From: Acidobacteriaceae bacterium
GTDB taxonomy: Bacteria; Acidobacteriota; Terriglobia; Terriglobales; Acidobacteriaceae
DNA: 64,000 bases
Assembly: GCA_035944135.1 (NCBI GenBank)
Contig: DASZBM010000002.1
Location: forward strand, 1,426,001-1,490,000
Reading direction: 5' to 3'
A program made the translations under genes and the position numbers. Below, one piece after another: positions 1 to 9,773 of the stretch; positions within the stretch are counted from its first letter, which is position 1; each line of letters opens with the position of its first letter. A model generated the notes under the pieces. That model saw only the letters and a list, made by a program, of their open reading frames with translations. It was not told where the DNA came from and did no database searches.

Positions 1-1432
1 GCGACACCCAGTACTGGCAGCTCGAATAGGTGCTATAAGCGGTGCCGGCAGTGCATGGCACGGCTGGTGTCGTTCCAGTCGGCGGTGGATTCGGGTTCGT
101 GCTGGAGGCGATAAAGTCTCCGCCGCCATTCGGCTGCGTCAGCACGATGCTGCCCGGCGTCACGGGCCCGCTGAACGAGAAGAACACAACGCCCGGCGTC
201 CCCGCGGTGCCCACCGGGGTCGAGCCGAGATTCGCCGCTCCCGGTTGCCACACAATGATGTTCCCGGTGCCGGCGATCGGTCCCGAACCCGCCGGCGACC
301 AGTTGCTCGTCGTTCCCGTCGGCAGCCAGAAGAAGCCGCGATAGTCGATGAGAGGATTGGCGTTGATCGCCACCGGCGCGAGGTACTCGGCGTGTTCGAA
401 GTTGAAGCTTGTCGCCGTGACACCGACCGGGCTTCCGCTCTCATTCGGAATCATCAGCAATCCACTCCGCGTGCCTCCATAACTGTCGGTCGCGTCACCG
501 ACGTAAATATTCCCCGCCGCGTCATGCGTAAGGCCGTTGAACTTCTCCGTATTGCCTGGATCGATGCGCTGCAGTGAGGACTCAGTGCCCGAGATGCACG
601 CGGTATCCGGCGTGGACGTGCCCGCCTTCATCGCCGAAACGCAGCTCGCAATCGTCGCTGCCGGAATAAAGTAAACGCCCGTGCTGCGGTTCGCAGAGCC
701 GACGTACGGATTCTCAATGAAATAAAGATTGCCGTTGACGTCCACGTCCATCGGCATGATCTTCGCCGCCAGTCCCGTCAGCAGATATTGATATTCGGGC
801 AGGCCGGACTTCGCACCGGACGGAAAATTTGTAACCGTCCCGTCGCTATTCACCGGTATGACCAGCAGCGCGCTCGATGTCTCTTCAGAAACAAACAATA
901 GCCCGCTGCCATCCTTCGCGGGGCTGTCATAGAACGCAACGCCCACCGTTCCCGAGCCGCCGAATCCGGCTGCAATCTGCGGCTCCCAGTTGTCCGTGGT
1001 CGCCGAAAAATCCCACGTCCCGTCCGCCGGGTTATAGGGCACGCGGTAGATGTGCTGGCTGCCGCTGTAGCGGTCTGTAATATAGAGCGTCCCTTTGGCA
1101 TCCATCGCCATGCCCTCGTTCCAGTACGTGCCCGAGGAGTCGATGTTGTTAGCGACAACCTGCAACGTCGTCGCGCCCTTCTTCAACTGATACAGCGAGC
1201 CATAACCGCCGCCGCCGCACACATCGAGAAACACCGTGTCTCCGTTGGGCGCGTTGATCGCCTTGTAGATCTGGCAGGGAGCAGGCAGATTCAGCGGGAA
1301 CGGAATCACCGATCCGGTCGAGACCAGGTTCTTCTGCGCGTTGCCCGCGCCGCTGAAAGACAACATTCCGAGCGCAATCACTAACCCGGAGCGCACCAGC
1401 CCCCGGAGATTCGCTGCTGTCTCGATGGCCAT
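1..1432 (-). CDS. Secreted beta-propeller (NHL/SMP-30-like) protein, C-terminus cut by the window edge
   Basis: The frame is open from an ATG at 1432 to base 1 with no stop, so about 477 residues are visible and the C-terminus lies outside. A GGAGGGG ribosome site stands just before the ATG. Residues 1-33 form a signal peptide ending in GAGNA-Q. The body repeats blades with motifs such as GMAMDAKGTLYITD and GLTHDAAGNIYVGD, which fit NHL or SMP-30-like propellers. The last visible part (GAANLGSTPVG, then GVVFF) resembles the start of the extracytoplasmic repeats common in large Acidobacteria exported proteins. It lies 91 bp downstream of the TonB receptor on the same strand and may be co-transcribed with it. 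Ligand unknown. Confidence 0.8.
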   Translation of the reverse strand, partial: MAIETAANLRGLVRSGLVIALGMLSFSGAGNAQKNLVSTGSVIPFPLNLPAPCQIYKAINAPNGDTVFLDVCGGGGYGSLYQLKKGATTLQVVANNIDSSGTYWNEGMAMDAKGTLYITDRYSGSQHIYRVPYNPADGTWDFSATTDNWEPQIAAGFGGSGTVGVAFYDSPAKDGSGLLFVSEETSSALLVIPVNSDGTVTNFPSGAKSGLPEYQYLLTGLAAKIMPMDVDVNGNLYFIENPYVGSANRSTGVYFIPAATIASCVSAMKAGTSTPDTACISGTESSLQRIDPGNTEKFNGLTHDAAGNIYVGDATDSYGGTRSGLLMIPNESGSPVGVTATSFNFEHAEYLAPVAINANPLIDYRGFFWLPTGTTSNWSPAGSGPIAGTGNIIVWQPGAANLGSTPVGTAGTPGVVFFSFSGPVTPGSIVLTQPNGGGDFIASSTNPNPPPTGTTPAVPCTAGTAYSTYSSCQYWVS

Positions 1433-1523
1433 AAGACCCCTCCAAAATCTGAATCAATCCCATGCGTTCGGCTGCTGGCCTCTCGCATTCTTTCGGCCGC
1501 TTGCAGCCGGCCGGAGCCACAAC

Positions 1524-4500
1524 TTAGAACGTGAACTTGGCTCCCAGTTCCATCAGCCTTGATCCGTACTTGATATTCGCGATGCCGAAATCCGGAGCTC
1601 TGAGTTGCGTCGGCGTAAGTGGCTGCCCCGCGACGGCAAAGTTCAGGTTGCCCATATTCAAATTCGTGTTGTCGTTGTTGTTGAACGAGGTCAGCGGATG
1701 ATTAAGGAAGTTGAACGCAGACGCATGCAACTGCAGGGTCCTTCCCTCAATACCGAAATTCTTATAAAGCGAAAGATTGTGGTTCTGATATGCCGGCCCG
1801 TGTATATACGGCAGCCGGTAGGCTCCCTGCCCTGTCGGGTTCGTCGTCACTCCCGCAAAGGGTCCGGTCGTCGGCCCTCCCGGCATCGGCACGCCAAAGC
1901 AGAGCGGGTTAATGTACTGTTTGCTCTTTCCTCCGGTTGCCGGATTACAGTTCAGCGTCGGCATCAACTGGTAGTCCGGTGTTCCCAGCCATGTGGTCGG
2001 ATCCATGTTGGTCACGCAGAACTGGTTGCCGTTCTTGTCTCGCGGGATGTTGTACTCGTTCTCACACACCTGCTGGTAGGAGGTGGAGACCGCCTGCTGC
2101 TTCGTAGCCACCTGCACGACCTGCAGCGATCCATATCCAAAGCCAAAGTTCTGGCCCTGCGCCGATGGCAGATCGACACCGCTCTGCCAGCTTGAAATAC
2201 CGGAAATCAACCAGCCGTTCGCCACTTCCTTCATCAGGGTGCTGTCGCCCTTGTAACGCTTGCCAAGATCCACCTGGTAATGCGCGTTGACGACATGCGT
2301 GCGATCGTAGGGTGCCGGGTTGTAGTCGTTGCGCAGGTTCACTGGATCGACAATCTGGTTGTTGTAAGAGGCCGCCGTCGCCAGCGTCTTCGAGAACGTG
2401 TAGTTCACCCCGAACGTCACCAGCCCGGTGGATTTGTTCCAGCTCGTCTGCAGGCCGTTGTAGTTGCCGTAGAAGTTATGGTTCAGCATGTAGATGTGCT
2501 GATAGAACGGGTACGGACGGAACCAGTCCTGTCCCGCCGTCGTCAGCGAACCGATACTGACCGCACTCAGCTTTCCAGGAAGGTTGCAGAGGCAGAAGCC
2601 GTTCGTCGTCTGGTCGCCGAACATGTACCCGCCCGGAATCAGGTTCAGATCGGAGGCCTCGTTATACGAACTGCCCTGGTTGAACGAGCTGAGATGCTGC
2701 ATCTTCGTGCCGACATACGCAACCTCAACCAGCGAGTTCGCGAAAGCTCCCCTTAGGTGGGTCGTATTGATCCGTTGGGAGATCGTGCCGTTGTACTGAT
2801 AAATGATCGGCCGCTCTGTGTCGGTCGTGGAGACGACATCGATGTTGAAGTCCGAAGGATTGACCGGCGACTGCTCATCCACACCGTCAAAGTTCCACTG
2901 CTGCTGCAGGTAGGTTGTTTTGAAGCCCTGCGCGGTGGCTGCGGCGGCAGCATACGGTGCGAACTCCTCCTGATGCCGGTACTCGCCCCATCCACCATGC
3001 AGCACGGTGTTCCCGTGGCCGAATATGTCCCATGCCATGCCGACACGCGGCGAGAAGTAGATGGACTGCGGGCTGTTGACCGAGTTCGAGATGGAGCTCT
3101 GCGTTCCGTGCCACACGATGCCCGGATAGTCTGTCGTCGCCTGGCACGAAACCGGCGATCCAATCGCTTCGGTGCACTGCTGCTTGTAAAGCGAGGGCGA
3201 GAAGGTCGCGAGCCCGTTGTTATGCTTGTCCGTCCATGGGCCGAGATGCTCAATGCGTGCGCCGAGCATCACTGTGAACTCGTGCAACGCCTTGGCGTGA
3301 ATCTTCCACTGGTCGTTCACAAAACCGGCCACGGTGTTGTACTGCATGTCCGCGATCGGCGTGAAGTTTGTCTGCGTGAAGCTGTCCGGTGTGCCCAGGT
3401 ACATCATCGCCACCGGGTTAATACAGGAACCGAGATACGCTGCGCCCGAGAGCCGGCTCGTTCCCGTCGTCTGCGGGTTCTGGCAGGCGATGAACTGCGC
3501 GTTCGTGAAGGGCGCCTGCGGATTGCTGTTGTATTCGTAGAAGGAGTTCCCGGGGTTGAAGGTGTACATGCCCTGCGGATAGCCGCCGACCGCGGTTCCG
3601 TTGATGATTCCCTTCTCCGCGTACACGCCGAACTGGAAGAAGTGCGCGCCCTTGGTCCAGCTCAGAACCTCCTGCACATCCGGCACGACCTTCTTCAGAT
3701 GAATCTGGTTGTTGTAGAAGCCGCCGGGCATCAGCAGGTTCGGATACCCCAGATTGCTGTAATCCTGCAGCGCAGGCACGGAGTAGTCGCCCGCATTCTT
3801 GTACTCACCCAGGTAGTTGAAGTTGCCATTGCCGCCGTTGTACGAATTCATGCTGAACCGCGACACCGCAGCCGGATTCCCCATGTTGCCGGGCTGGCTG
3901 TAAAACGAGATCGCAGCTTCCACCTCGTTGGTCACCGAGCTGCTGAACGTGTGCGTATACGTGAGCGACGCAATATTCGAGATGTCTCCGGTAGTGATGC
4001 CGCCCGGATAGAGCACCGAATTGCTGGGAATGTAATTCAGGTTGACCGGCTGGTCCGTGATCTGCGATTGCCGTCCGTAGGCCGCATACACGCTGTTACG
4101 ATCGTTGATCGCGTAATCCACGCGCGCGTGAAGAATATCGCCGTTCTGATTCACCACGACCGGTTGAATGTAGTTGTAGCCGGACACATTATGGAAGGGG
4201 TCCGCGTTCGGGAGAGGCAGCCAGTTCACCAGAGCCACGCCACCCGCGTTCGCAAACGGCTTCACATTGCCGTCCGCCACCATGTTCCCGTTCGCAAGAT
4301 AATTCTCCGCGTAGCACATCGGCTGAATCGCATTCGGATTCAGCAGCCCATCGGGCCGCGCTCCGCAGAGCTGCGCATTCAGGTTCGCCACGCTGAAGTC
4401 ACCCGTGCGCTCGGCCAGCGTCGGCACCCATGAATCCAGCGTCGTCGGCGAGAACTTCTGGTTCAGATACTCCAGCCCGAAGAAGAAGAACAGCTTATTG

Positions 4501-5474
4501 TTGCTTCGTCCGAATCTCGTGCCCGGAATCCACAGCGGCCCGCCGATCGTTCCACCCGGATAGTAGTAGCTTCCATCCGGCCGCGTCTGCTGCAGGTAAT
4601 TGTTGTCCCAGTCGTTGGAGTTCATCGCCGTGTTGCGGGCATAGAAGTACAGCTCACCGTGGTACGTCGATGTGCCATGCTTCGTCGTCGCGTTGAAGAT
4701 CGAAGGCCCCTGCGCGTTCACCGCGCTGAACGTCGAGGTCGAAACCTTGGCGCTCTCGATCATGTCCGCGTTCACCGTCTGCACGGTGTTGGTGCGCGAT
4801 CCGATGTCGGTCAGCGAAACTCCGTCCAGCACCGTCGCCAGGCCCGTCGGTCCCGCGCCGTTGGAGGAGTACCCACCCGTGATGTTGTTATTAATTCCCA
4901 CCGCCGCCGTGTTCGCCGACGTCTGGTTATTCACGCCCGGGCTGATCACCGAAAACCCTGGCAGCGTCTCAATCAGCTCCGTCGCATCGCGGCCCACGAT
5001 CGCCAGCGTTTCCAAATCCTTCGACGTAATTACATCGCTGCGCTCCGGCGTGTCCAGCGGCTTCACCGCCTGGCTCTCCGTCGCTTCCACCGTCACCTCA
5101 GCCGTGGCCTCGCCAATCTGCAGCTTGATATCGCTGAACGCGATGCGGTCACCCGGGCGCACGGGAAACGGCTTCGACTCCCACGCCTTGAACCCCTGCA
5201 TCGATACCTTCACCTGGTACCGCACATCCGACGGCACCGACGGAATCGTGAACTCGCCCGTGCCATTGCTCACCGTCCTGCGCTCGGTCTTATTCGAGAG
5301 ATTCATCAAAACGACACTCGCGTGAGGAATCGCCGCGCCCGTCGAGTCCTGCACAATGCCCGACACGCTTCCGGTCGTCTCCTGCGCCATCACGGGCGAT
5401 TGCCACAACAGCAGCCCCGCGACCAACAGCATCACCAGTGCGGCTGCCGGCCTGATCCTGGGAAATGACCTCAT
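1524..5474 (-). CDS. Giant TonB-dependent receptor with N-terminal carboxypeptidase-regulatory-like domain (Oar-like)
   Basis: Outer membrane TonB-gated receptor of 1316 residues. I start it at the ATG at 5474, preceded by GGGAGG; a frame open to 5756 adds 94 residues that look non-coding. A signal peptide (about 1-28, ending VMAQE) precedes a carboxypeptidase-regulatory-like beta-sandwich (about 30-115, with GSVSGIVQDSTGAAIPHA), then a plug domain (about 140-270) and a long barrel ending in an aromatic residue (GAKFTF), typical of outer membrane barrels. This architecture is very expanded in Acidobacteria and usually linked to uptake of large substrates, often carbohydrates. No SusD-like partner is present. 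A TonB gene sits at 51.5 kb. Confidence 0.93.
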   Translation of the reverse strand: MRSFPRIRPAAALVMLLVAGLLLWQSPVMAQETTGSVSGIVQDSTGAAIPHASVVLMNLSNKTERRTVSNGTGEFTIPSVPSDVRYQVKVSMQGFKAWESKPFPVRPGDRIAFSDIKLQIGEATAEVTVEATESQAVKPLDTPERSDVITSKDLETLAIVGRDATELIETLPGFSVISPGVNNQTSANTAAVGINNNITGGYSSNGAGPTGLATVLDGVSLTDIGSRTNTVQTVNADMIESAKVSTSTFSAVNAQGPSIFNATTKHGTSTYHGELYFYARNTAMNSNDWDNNYLQQTRPDGSYYYPGGTIGGPLWIPGTRFGRSNNKLFFFFGLEYLNQKFSPTTLDSWVPTLAERTGDFSVANLNAQLCGARPDGLLNPNAIQPMCYAENYLANGNMVADGNVKPFANAGGVALVNWLPLPNADPFHNVSGYNYIQPVVVNQNGDILHARVDYAINDRNSVYAAYGRQSQITDQPVNLNYIPSNSVLYPGGITTGDISNIASLTYTHTFSSSVTNEVEAAISFYSQPGNMGNPAAVSRFSMNSYNGGNGNFNYLGEYKNAGDYSVPALQDYSNLGYPNLLMPGGFYNNQIHLKKVVPDVQEVLSWTKGAHFFQFGVYAEKGIINGTAVGGYPQGMYTFNPGNSFYEYNSNPQAPFTNAQFIACQNPQTTGTSRLSGAAYLGSCINPVAMMYLGTPDSFTQTNFTPIADMQYNTVAGFVNDQWKIHAKALHEFTVMLGARIEHLGPWTDKHNNGLATFSPSLYKQQCTEAIGSPVSCQATTDYPGIVWHGTQSSISNSVNSPQSIYFSPRVGMAWDIFGHGNTVLHGGWGEYRHQEEFAPYAAAAATAQGFKTTYLQQQWNFDGVDEQSPVNPSDFNIDVVSTTDTERPIIYQYNGTISQRINTTHLRGAFANSLVEVAYVGTKMQHLSSFNQGSSYNEASDLNLIPGGYMFGDQTTNGFCLCNLPGKLSAVSIGSLTTAGQDWFRPYPFYQHIYMLNHNFYGNYNGLQTSWNKSTGLVTFGVNYTFSKTLATAASYNNQIVDPVNLRNDYNPAPYDRTHVVNAHYQVDLGKRYKGDSTLMKEVANGWLISGISSWQSGVDLPSAQGQNFGFGYGSLQVVQVATKQQAVSTSYQQVCENEYNIPRDKNGNQFCVTNMDPTTWLGTPDYQLMPTLNCNPATGGKSKQYINPLCFGVPMPGGPTTGPFAGVTTNPTGQGAYRLPYIHGPAYQNHNLSLYKNFGIEGRTLQLHASAFNFLNHPLTSFNNNDNTNLNMGNLNFAVAGQPLTPTQLRAPDFGIANIKYGSRLMELGAKFTF

Positions 5475-5727
5475 CGCTACAACCTCCCGTTGGTTTCCTT
5501 CCGTTTGACCCGGCTGCACTCCGCCCCACACGAGCGCCTCTCGCAGCCTCTTCTGCCGGTTCATTAATCTGTCCGTTTGCTGTGCCCTTCGCTCGACGGC
5601 GCCCACGACATCCATCGATTCCACCCCGTCCAAACCGTCAATTTCGCACCAACGCGCCGCGGGGCCGCAACGCTGCCTATCTCTCGTCCAGAGCTCCACC
5701 GGTGTCGTTATCATGAAGGCACCAGCC

Positions 5728-5756
5728 TTGATATAGAAGCGCCCTGTGACTGTCAA
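5728..5756 (-). promoter_or_regulatory. Sigma70-like promoter for the TonB-dependent receptor
   Basis: On the minus strand a perfect TTGACA (5751-5756) is followed by TATCAA at 17 bp spacing (5728-5733), or by TATATC at 15 bp (5730-5735). It lies about 255 bp upstream of the receptor start and points towards it. The second box departs from TATAAT, so the exact -10 is uncertain. Confidence 0.5.
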
Positions 5757-5784
5757 GAAAAATTCCGCTGTGTGCGCTAAAAAA

Positions 5785-5831
5785 TCGATTCAGGCCCACA
5801 TGCTCGCAATTCTTCCCATTGTTTGAATCGA
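5785..5831. repeat. Spaced 8-bp inverted repeat
   Basis: TCGATTCA (5785-5792) and TGAATCGA (5824-5831) are exact reverse complements 31 bp apart, just upstream of the receptor promoter. It could be a bipartite operator or a chance pairing. Confidence 0.3.
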
Positions 5832-6014
5832 CAACACTTCCCGCCCGCGTCGCCGACGCAGCATCACTCTCTTACGCCCTGAGATATTTTTCCTGCCCAC
5901 AAAACACGTGAGCGTTCCGCCCTCCGGTTACACTCTCATCCCATCGCGTCCGCGTGGTAGGGTTATCACCGTCCACAACCTCAGCCAAAGGCCACCAACC
6001 GAACGAGAGGCTCG

Positions 6015-9000
6015 ATGAAGCTGGAACGCTCTGCTCCCCATTGCTCTGCTCTGCTACCCTGCTTTCTTTTCGTCTCGCTCGCCTGCTCCGCCATCGCCCA
6101 GTCCGCTCCCGCGACTCCCGCCTATGGCCCGTACAACGTGCGCTCCATCGCTGGCGGAATTGGGGTTACGAAGCAATTGGCCGCGCACGATCCTCTCGCG
6201 CTCTCCGGGTCAGGCTGGTCCCTCGCGCTCTGGGTAAAGCCCGACACCGCTAACGAAACCGCGCTGCTCGCCGGCGTCGGCCAGCCTCTCGAAACTTTCC
6301 CTCGCTTCCTTGCTCTGCGCTCCGGAAAACCCACATTCTGGGCCGGTTCGGCCGGGATCCCCGGCCAGCTTGCTGGCGAGAGTGGGCAGAACACACTCGA
6401 ATCCTCCACCACGCTCGCTCCCAACTCCTGGCACTCCATCGCCGTCTACACCGACGGCGCGGACACGCATCTCCTCGTCGACGGCCACGACGTCGCGCAC
6501 GCCCCGATGCCCATCGGTCCCGCCACTCCCGAACTGCAGATCGCTCCCGTCGTTACACCCTCCTCCGAGTTCCATCACTTCAGCGGTCTGCTCGCATTCG
6601 TAAACCTCGCGCGCGATCTCACACCCGCGGACCGCGAGCAACTCGCTCACCCGCCCACTGATCTCGACAACCTCGCCTTCGACGACGCCTCGAAACCCTG
6701 GCCCGTGCAAACTCGCCAATGGATCGGCTACCGCAGTCCGCAGGATCCTGCCACACTCCCGCGCAGCGCCGCTCCTCCGCAGAAGCCTGTCGCGCAACCC
6801 GTTCCCCATCTCACCGACACGTTCTCCGACGACAACCGCACCCTCACACTTCGCGCAAATTGGCGAATGGCCGAGGATTCAAACGATTTACCTAATCCCC
6901 CGCGTATCTCCGCACCTGGCTTCGACGACTCGCACTGGTACGCCGCCGTCGTTCCCGGCACCGTCCTCACCACGCTCGTCGCGCGTGGCGTCTACCCCGA
7001 CCCCGATTTCGGCCTCAACAACATGGCCATCCCGGAATCGCTCGCGCACAAACGCTTCTGGTTCCGCACGCATTTCACCGCGCCGCCCTCAACGCTGCAC
7101 GGCCATCCCACGATTAACTTCAACGGCATCAACTATCGCGCGCAAATCTTCCTCAACGGCCACGCGCTCGGCCGCATCGACGGCGCTTTCACTCGCGGCC
7201 GCTTCGATGTCGCCGGCCTGCTCACACCCGGCGACAACGTGCTCGCCGTGCTCATCTCGCCGCCTGACCATCCCGGCATCCCGCACGAGCAGTCGCTCGC
7301 CGACGGCCCCGGCCAAAACGGCGGCCTCATGACCATCGACGGTCCCACCTTCGCCGACACCGAGGGCTGGGATTGGATCCCCGCCATCCGCGACCGCGAC
7401 ATGGGCATCTGGCAGGACGTCACGCTCTCCGCGCAAGGCCCCGTCTCGCTCGACACGCCCCAGATCGTCACCACACTCCCACTCCCCGACACCTCGCGCG
7501 CCGCCATCACGCTCCGCGTCCCACTGCACAACGCCACTGCCGAAACACTCCACTCCACGCTCGATGTCTCCTTTGAAAACGTGCACATCACCCGCCCCAT
7601 CACCGTCGCACCAGGCGACAGCAGCGTCACCCTCACACCCGCAGACACACCCGAGCTCAACATCGCGCACCCGCGCCTCTGGTGGCCCAACGGCTACGGC
7701 GAGCCCAACCTCTATCACCTCGCCGCTTCCATACACATCGGAAACGAACTCTCCGACGAGCTCCGCTCCAACTTCGGTATCCGCGAGCTCACCTACGAGC
7801 TGTCGCTGCTCGACACCACCGGCCATCTCCGCCGCGTCGAGATCGACCCCGCCAAAGCCGCACTGACTGACGACCCGCTCGTCGACGAAACTCACGAAGG
7901 CATTCGCGAGACGCCGCTCGGTTGGGTCGCCTCGCTCACGCCCACCGGCGAACACTCACCCGCCGTCCGCGACACCAACGACTTCGCCACGCAGCCCGCC
8001 CTCGTCATCCGCGTCAACGGCGTGCGCATCGCCATTCGTGGCGGCGCTTCCGGCATGGAGGACATGCTCAAGCGCGTCAGCCGCGATCGCCTCGAGCCCT
8101 TCTTCCGCCTGCAGCGCGACGCCCACATGAACATCATCCGCAACTGGATGGGCCAGAACACCGAAGAATCCTTCTACGATCTCGCCGACCAATACGGCCT
8201 CCTCGTCTGGAACGACTTCTGGGACTCCACCCAGGACGACAACATCGAGCCCGACGACTCCGCGCTCTTCCTCCGTAACGCACGCGACACCATCACGCGC
8301 TTCCGCAACCATCCCTCCATCGCCGTCTGGTGCGGACGCAACGAAGGCGTCCCCACTCCCGCCCTCAACCGCGGTCTCATCTCGCTCATCGCCTCACTCG
8401 ACGGCACGCGCTTCTACTCCGCCAGTTCCAACCGCGTGAACCTCCACGACAGCGGCCCTTACAAATATCAGGAGCCATCCGAGTACTTCACGCACCTCGC
8501 GCTCGGCTTCGCTGTCGAAATCGGCTTACCGTCCCCGCCAACCCTCGAATCATTCCAAAGCTTCCTTCCTAAAGAAGATCAATGGCCCATCTCGGATGAC
8601 TGGGCCTATCACGACTGGCACCAGGGCGGGAACGGCGACACCGCCGTCTTCATGCAGGCCATGGACGAGCAGCTCGGCCCTCCATCCTCTCTGCAGGACT
8701 TCGACCGCAAAGCCCAACTCCTCAACTATGTCGGCCACCGCGCCGTCTTTGAAGGCTTCAACGCACACCTCTGGAACCCCAACAGCGGACGCATGCTCTG
8801 GATGACGCAGCCCGCCTGGCCCTCCACCGAGTGGCAGATCTTCTCGCACGACTACGACACCCACGCCGCGTACTACGGCGCAAAGCTCGCCAGCGAGCCC
8901 ATCCACATCCAGCTCAACCTTCCCGACCACACCATTGCCATCATCAACAACACGACCACCGCGCTCCCCAACCTCACCGTCCACGCGCAGGTCTTCGATC

Positions 9001-9518
9001 TCTCCAACCATCCGCTTTCCGAGAGCACCCTCCACCTCGAAAGCGCCTCACCCAATGCCGCAACCAACCTTCAGCGGCTCGCCCTCGAAGACGCGCTCTC
9101 CGACAACGGTGTCATCTTCGTGAAGCTCACCCTCACCGACGCGAACAAAAAGCTGCTCTCCCAGAACTTCTACTGGCTCGCCGCGCACGACTCCGACTAT
9201 CGCAAGCTGAACGACCTGCCCGCAGTCACTCTCCAGGCCTCGGCGACTTCGGAGTCCAGCAACTCCGAAAACCACATCACCGTAAAGCTGACGAACCCCT
9301 CGCAGACAACCGCGCTCACCACCAAACTCACGCTGCTTGACGGCCCGAAGGGCCAACGCATCCTGCCCGCCTACTACAGCGACAACTACGTCTCACTCCT
9401 GCCCAACGAGCAGCGCACGATCGAAATCACTTATCCATCCTCACCCGCACACGCCCACCCTGTCGTCACATTGCGCGGATGGAACATCACCCCCGCGACG
9501 ATCAACAGCACGCCTTAA
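6015..9518 (+). CDS. LamG-domain glycoside hydrolase family 2 (exo-beta-glucosaminidase/beta-mannosidase type)
   Basis: Secreted GH2 enzyme of 1167 residues. A signal peptide (1-29) is followed by a LamG/concanavalin-like domain (about 40-230, with GWSLALWVKPD), a GH2 sugar-binding domain (about 275-460, with HKRFWFRTHF), Ig-like domain(s), a TIM barrel (about 640-950) and C-terminal beta domains. The predicted acid/base is Glu777 (CGRNEG) and the nucleophile Glu835 (AVEIGLPS). The spacing and the barrel motif NIIRNWMGQNTEESFYDLAD resemble exo-beta-D-glucosaminidases and mannosylglycoprotein endo-beta-mannosidases more than LacZ. A GAGAGG site supports the ATG. It is transcribed alone, and a 7-bp repeat array begins right after the stop. 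Substrate is inferred only. Confidence 0.88.
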   Translation: MKLERSAPHCSALLPCFLFVSLACSAIAQSAPATPAYGPYNVRSIAGGIGVTKQLAAHDPLALSGSGWSLALWVKPDTANETALLAGVGQPLETFPRFLALRSGKPTFWAGSAGIPGQLAGESGQNTLESSTTLAPNSWHSIAVYTDGADTHLLVDGHDVAHAPMPIGPATPELQIAPVVTPSSEFHHFSGLLAFVNLARDLTPADREQLAHPPTDLDNLAFDDASKPWPVQTRQWIGYRSPQDPATLPRSAAPPQKPVAQPVPHLTDTFSDDNRTLTLRANWRMAEDSNDLPNPPRISAPGFDDSHWYAAVVPGTVLTTLVARGVYPDPDFGLNNMAIPESLAHKRFWFRTHFTAPPSTLHGHPTINFNGINYRAQIFLNGHALGRIDGAFTRGRFDVAGLLTPGDNVLAVLISPPDHPGIPHEQSLADGPGQNGGLMTIDGPTFADTEGWDWIPAIRDRDMGIWQDVTLSAQGPVSLDTPQIVTTLPLPDTSRAAITLRVPLHNATAETLHSTLDVSFENVHITRPITVAPGDSSVTLTPADTPELNIAHPRLWWPNGYGEPNLYHLAASIHIGNELSDELRSNFGIRELTYELSLLDTTGHLRRVEIDPAKAALTDDPLVDETHEGIRETPLGWVASLTPTGEHSPAVRDTNDFATQPALVIRVNGVRIAIRGGASGMEDMLKRVSRDRLEPFFRLQRDAHMNIIRNWMGQNTEESFYDLADQYGLLVWNDFWDSTQDDNIEPDDSALFLRNARDTITRFRNHPSIAVWCGRNEGVPTPALNRGLISLIASLDGTRFYSASSNRVNLHDSGPYKYQEPSEYFTHLALGFAVEIGLPSPPTLESFQSFLPKEDQWPISDDWAYHDWHQGGNGDTAVFMQAMDEQLGPPSSLQDFDRKAQLLNYVGHRAVFEGFNAHLWNPNSGRMLWMTQPAWPSTEWQIFSHDYDTHAAYYGAKLASEPIHIQLNLPDHTIAIINNTTTALPNLTVHAQVFDLSNHPLSESTLHLESASPNAATNLQRLALEDALSDNGVIFVKLTLTDANKKLLSQNFYWLAAHDSDYRKLNDLPAVTLQASATSESSNSENHITVKLTNPSQTTALTTKLTLLDGPKGQRILPAYYSDNYVSLLPNEQRTIEITYPSSPAHAHPVVTLRGWNITPATINSTP

Positions 9519-9555
9519 CTCGCAGCTCGAAGCTCGCAGCTGGGAGCTGGTCGCG
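9519..9555. repeat. Heptamer tandem array 1 (CTCGCAG-type)
   Basis: Five degenerate 7-bp units (CTCGCAG, CTCGAAG, CTCGCAG, CTGGGAG, CTGGTCG) begin on the first base after the GH2 stop codon. Same period and near-same unit as the arrays at 25022 and 32021. Confidence 0.75.
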
Positions 9556-9615
9556 TAACCGCGATTCCTCGGCTATCTGCAGCAAACAAAGACGCAAACC
9601 GAGGCGAAGAGCACG

Positions 9616-9643
9616 AAAAAGGGCAGCCCCCATAGGCCGCCCT
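9616..9643 (-). terminator. Rho-independent terminator of the response regulator gene
   Basis: On the minus strand AGGGCGGCC and GGCTGCCCT pair with one mismatch around a 6-base loop and are followed by five T (A9616-A9620 on the plus strand). It lies about 120 bp beyond the response regulator stop. Confidence 0.55.
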
Positions 9644-9648
9644 ATCTC

Positions 9649-9773
9649 CTTGATTTCAGATACTTTACGCGTAAGCCAAATGGAATGAATACTTTGCGCA
9701 TCTACATACATCGCAAAGTCTTGATTCCAGATACTTAAGCAGAAAACAGGGGGGAGGGGGGGTACCTACCCCC
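9649..9773. repeat. Intergenic repeat, copy A (ACTTTGC motifs and poly-G/TACC end)
   Basis: An AT-rich stretch with a direct repeat of 19 bp at 17/19 identity (9649-9667 and 9720-9738, CTTGATT-CAGATACTT), an AATACTTTGCG motif (9688-9698) and its near inverse CGCAAAGTCTT, ending in a G-rich tract with GGTACC and a C-run (9749-9773). The G/C tract contains the stop codon of the response regulator (9766-9768). A related element lies at 33146-33268. Confidence 0.55.

Larger units (their letters stand above)
5475..6014. other. 540-bp divergent intergenic region between the receptor and the GH2 gene
   Basis: No gene is supported here. It holds a consensus-like promoter for the receptor (5728-5756), leaving an untranslated leader of roughly 250 nt, and an inverted repeat at 5785-5831. 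The GH2 gene has a GAGAGG ribosome site just before its ATG at 6015. No tRNA or small-RNA shape was recognised. Confidence 0.6.

Noticed and set aside
2757-4433. 558-codon open frame antisense to the TonB receptor
   Set aside because: Arg/Val/His-rich with no recognisable domain; it is the usual shadow of a high-GC gene, and the receptor protein is clearly real.
5475-5756. 94-residue N-terminal extension of the TonB receptor
   Set aside because: It would bury the signal peptide and the ribosome site at 5474, and contains the promoter region leader.
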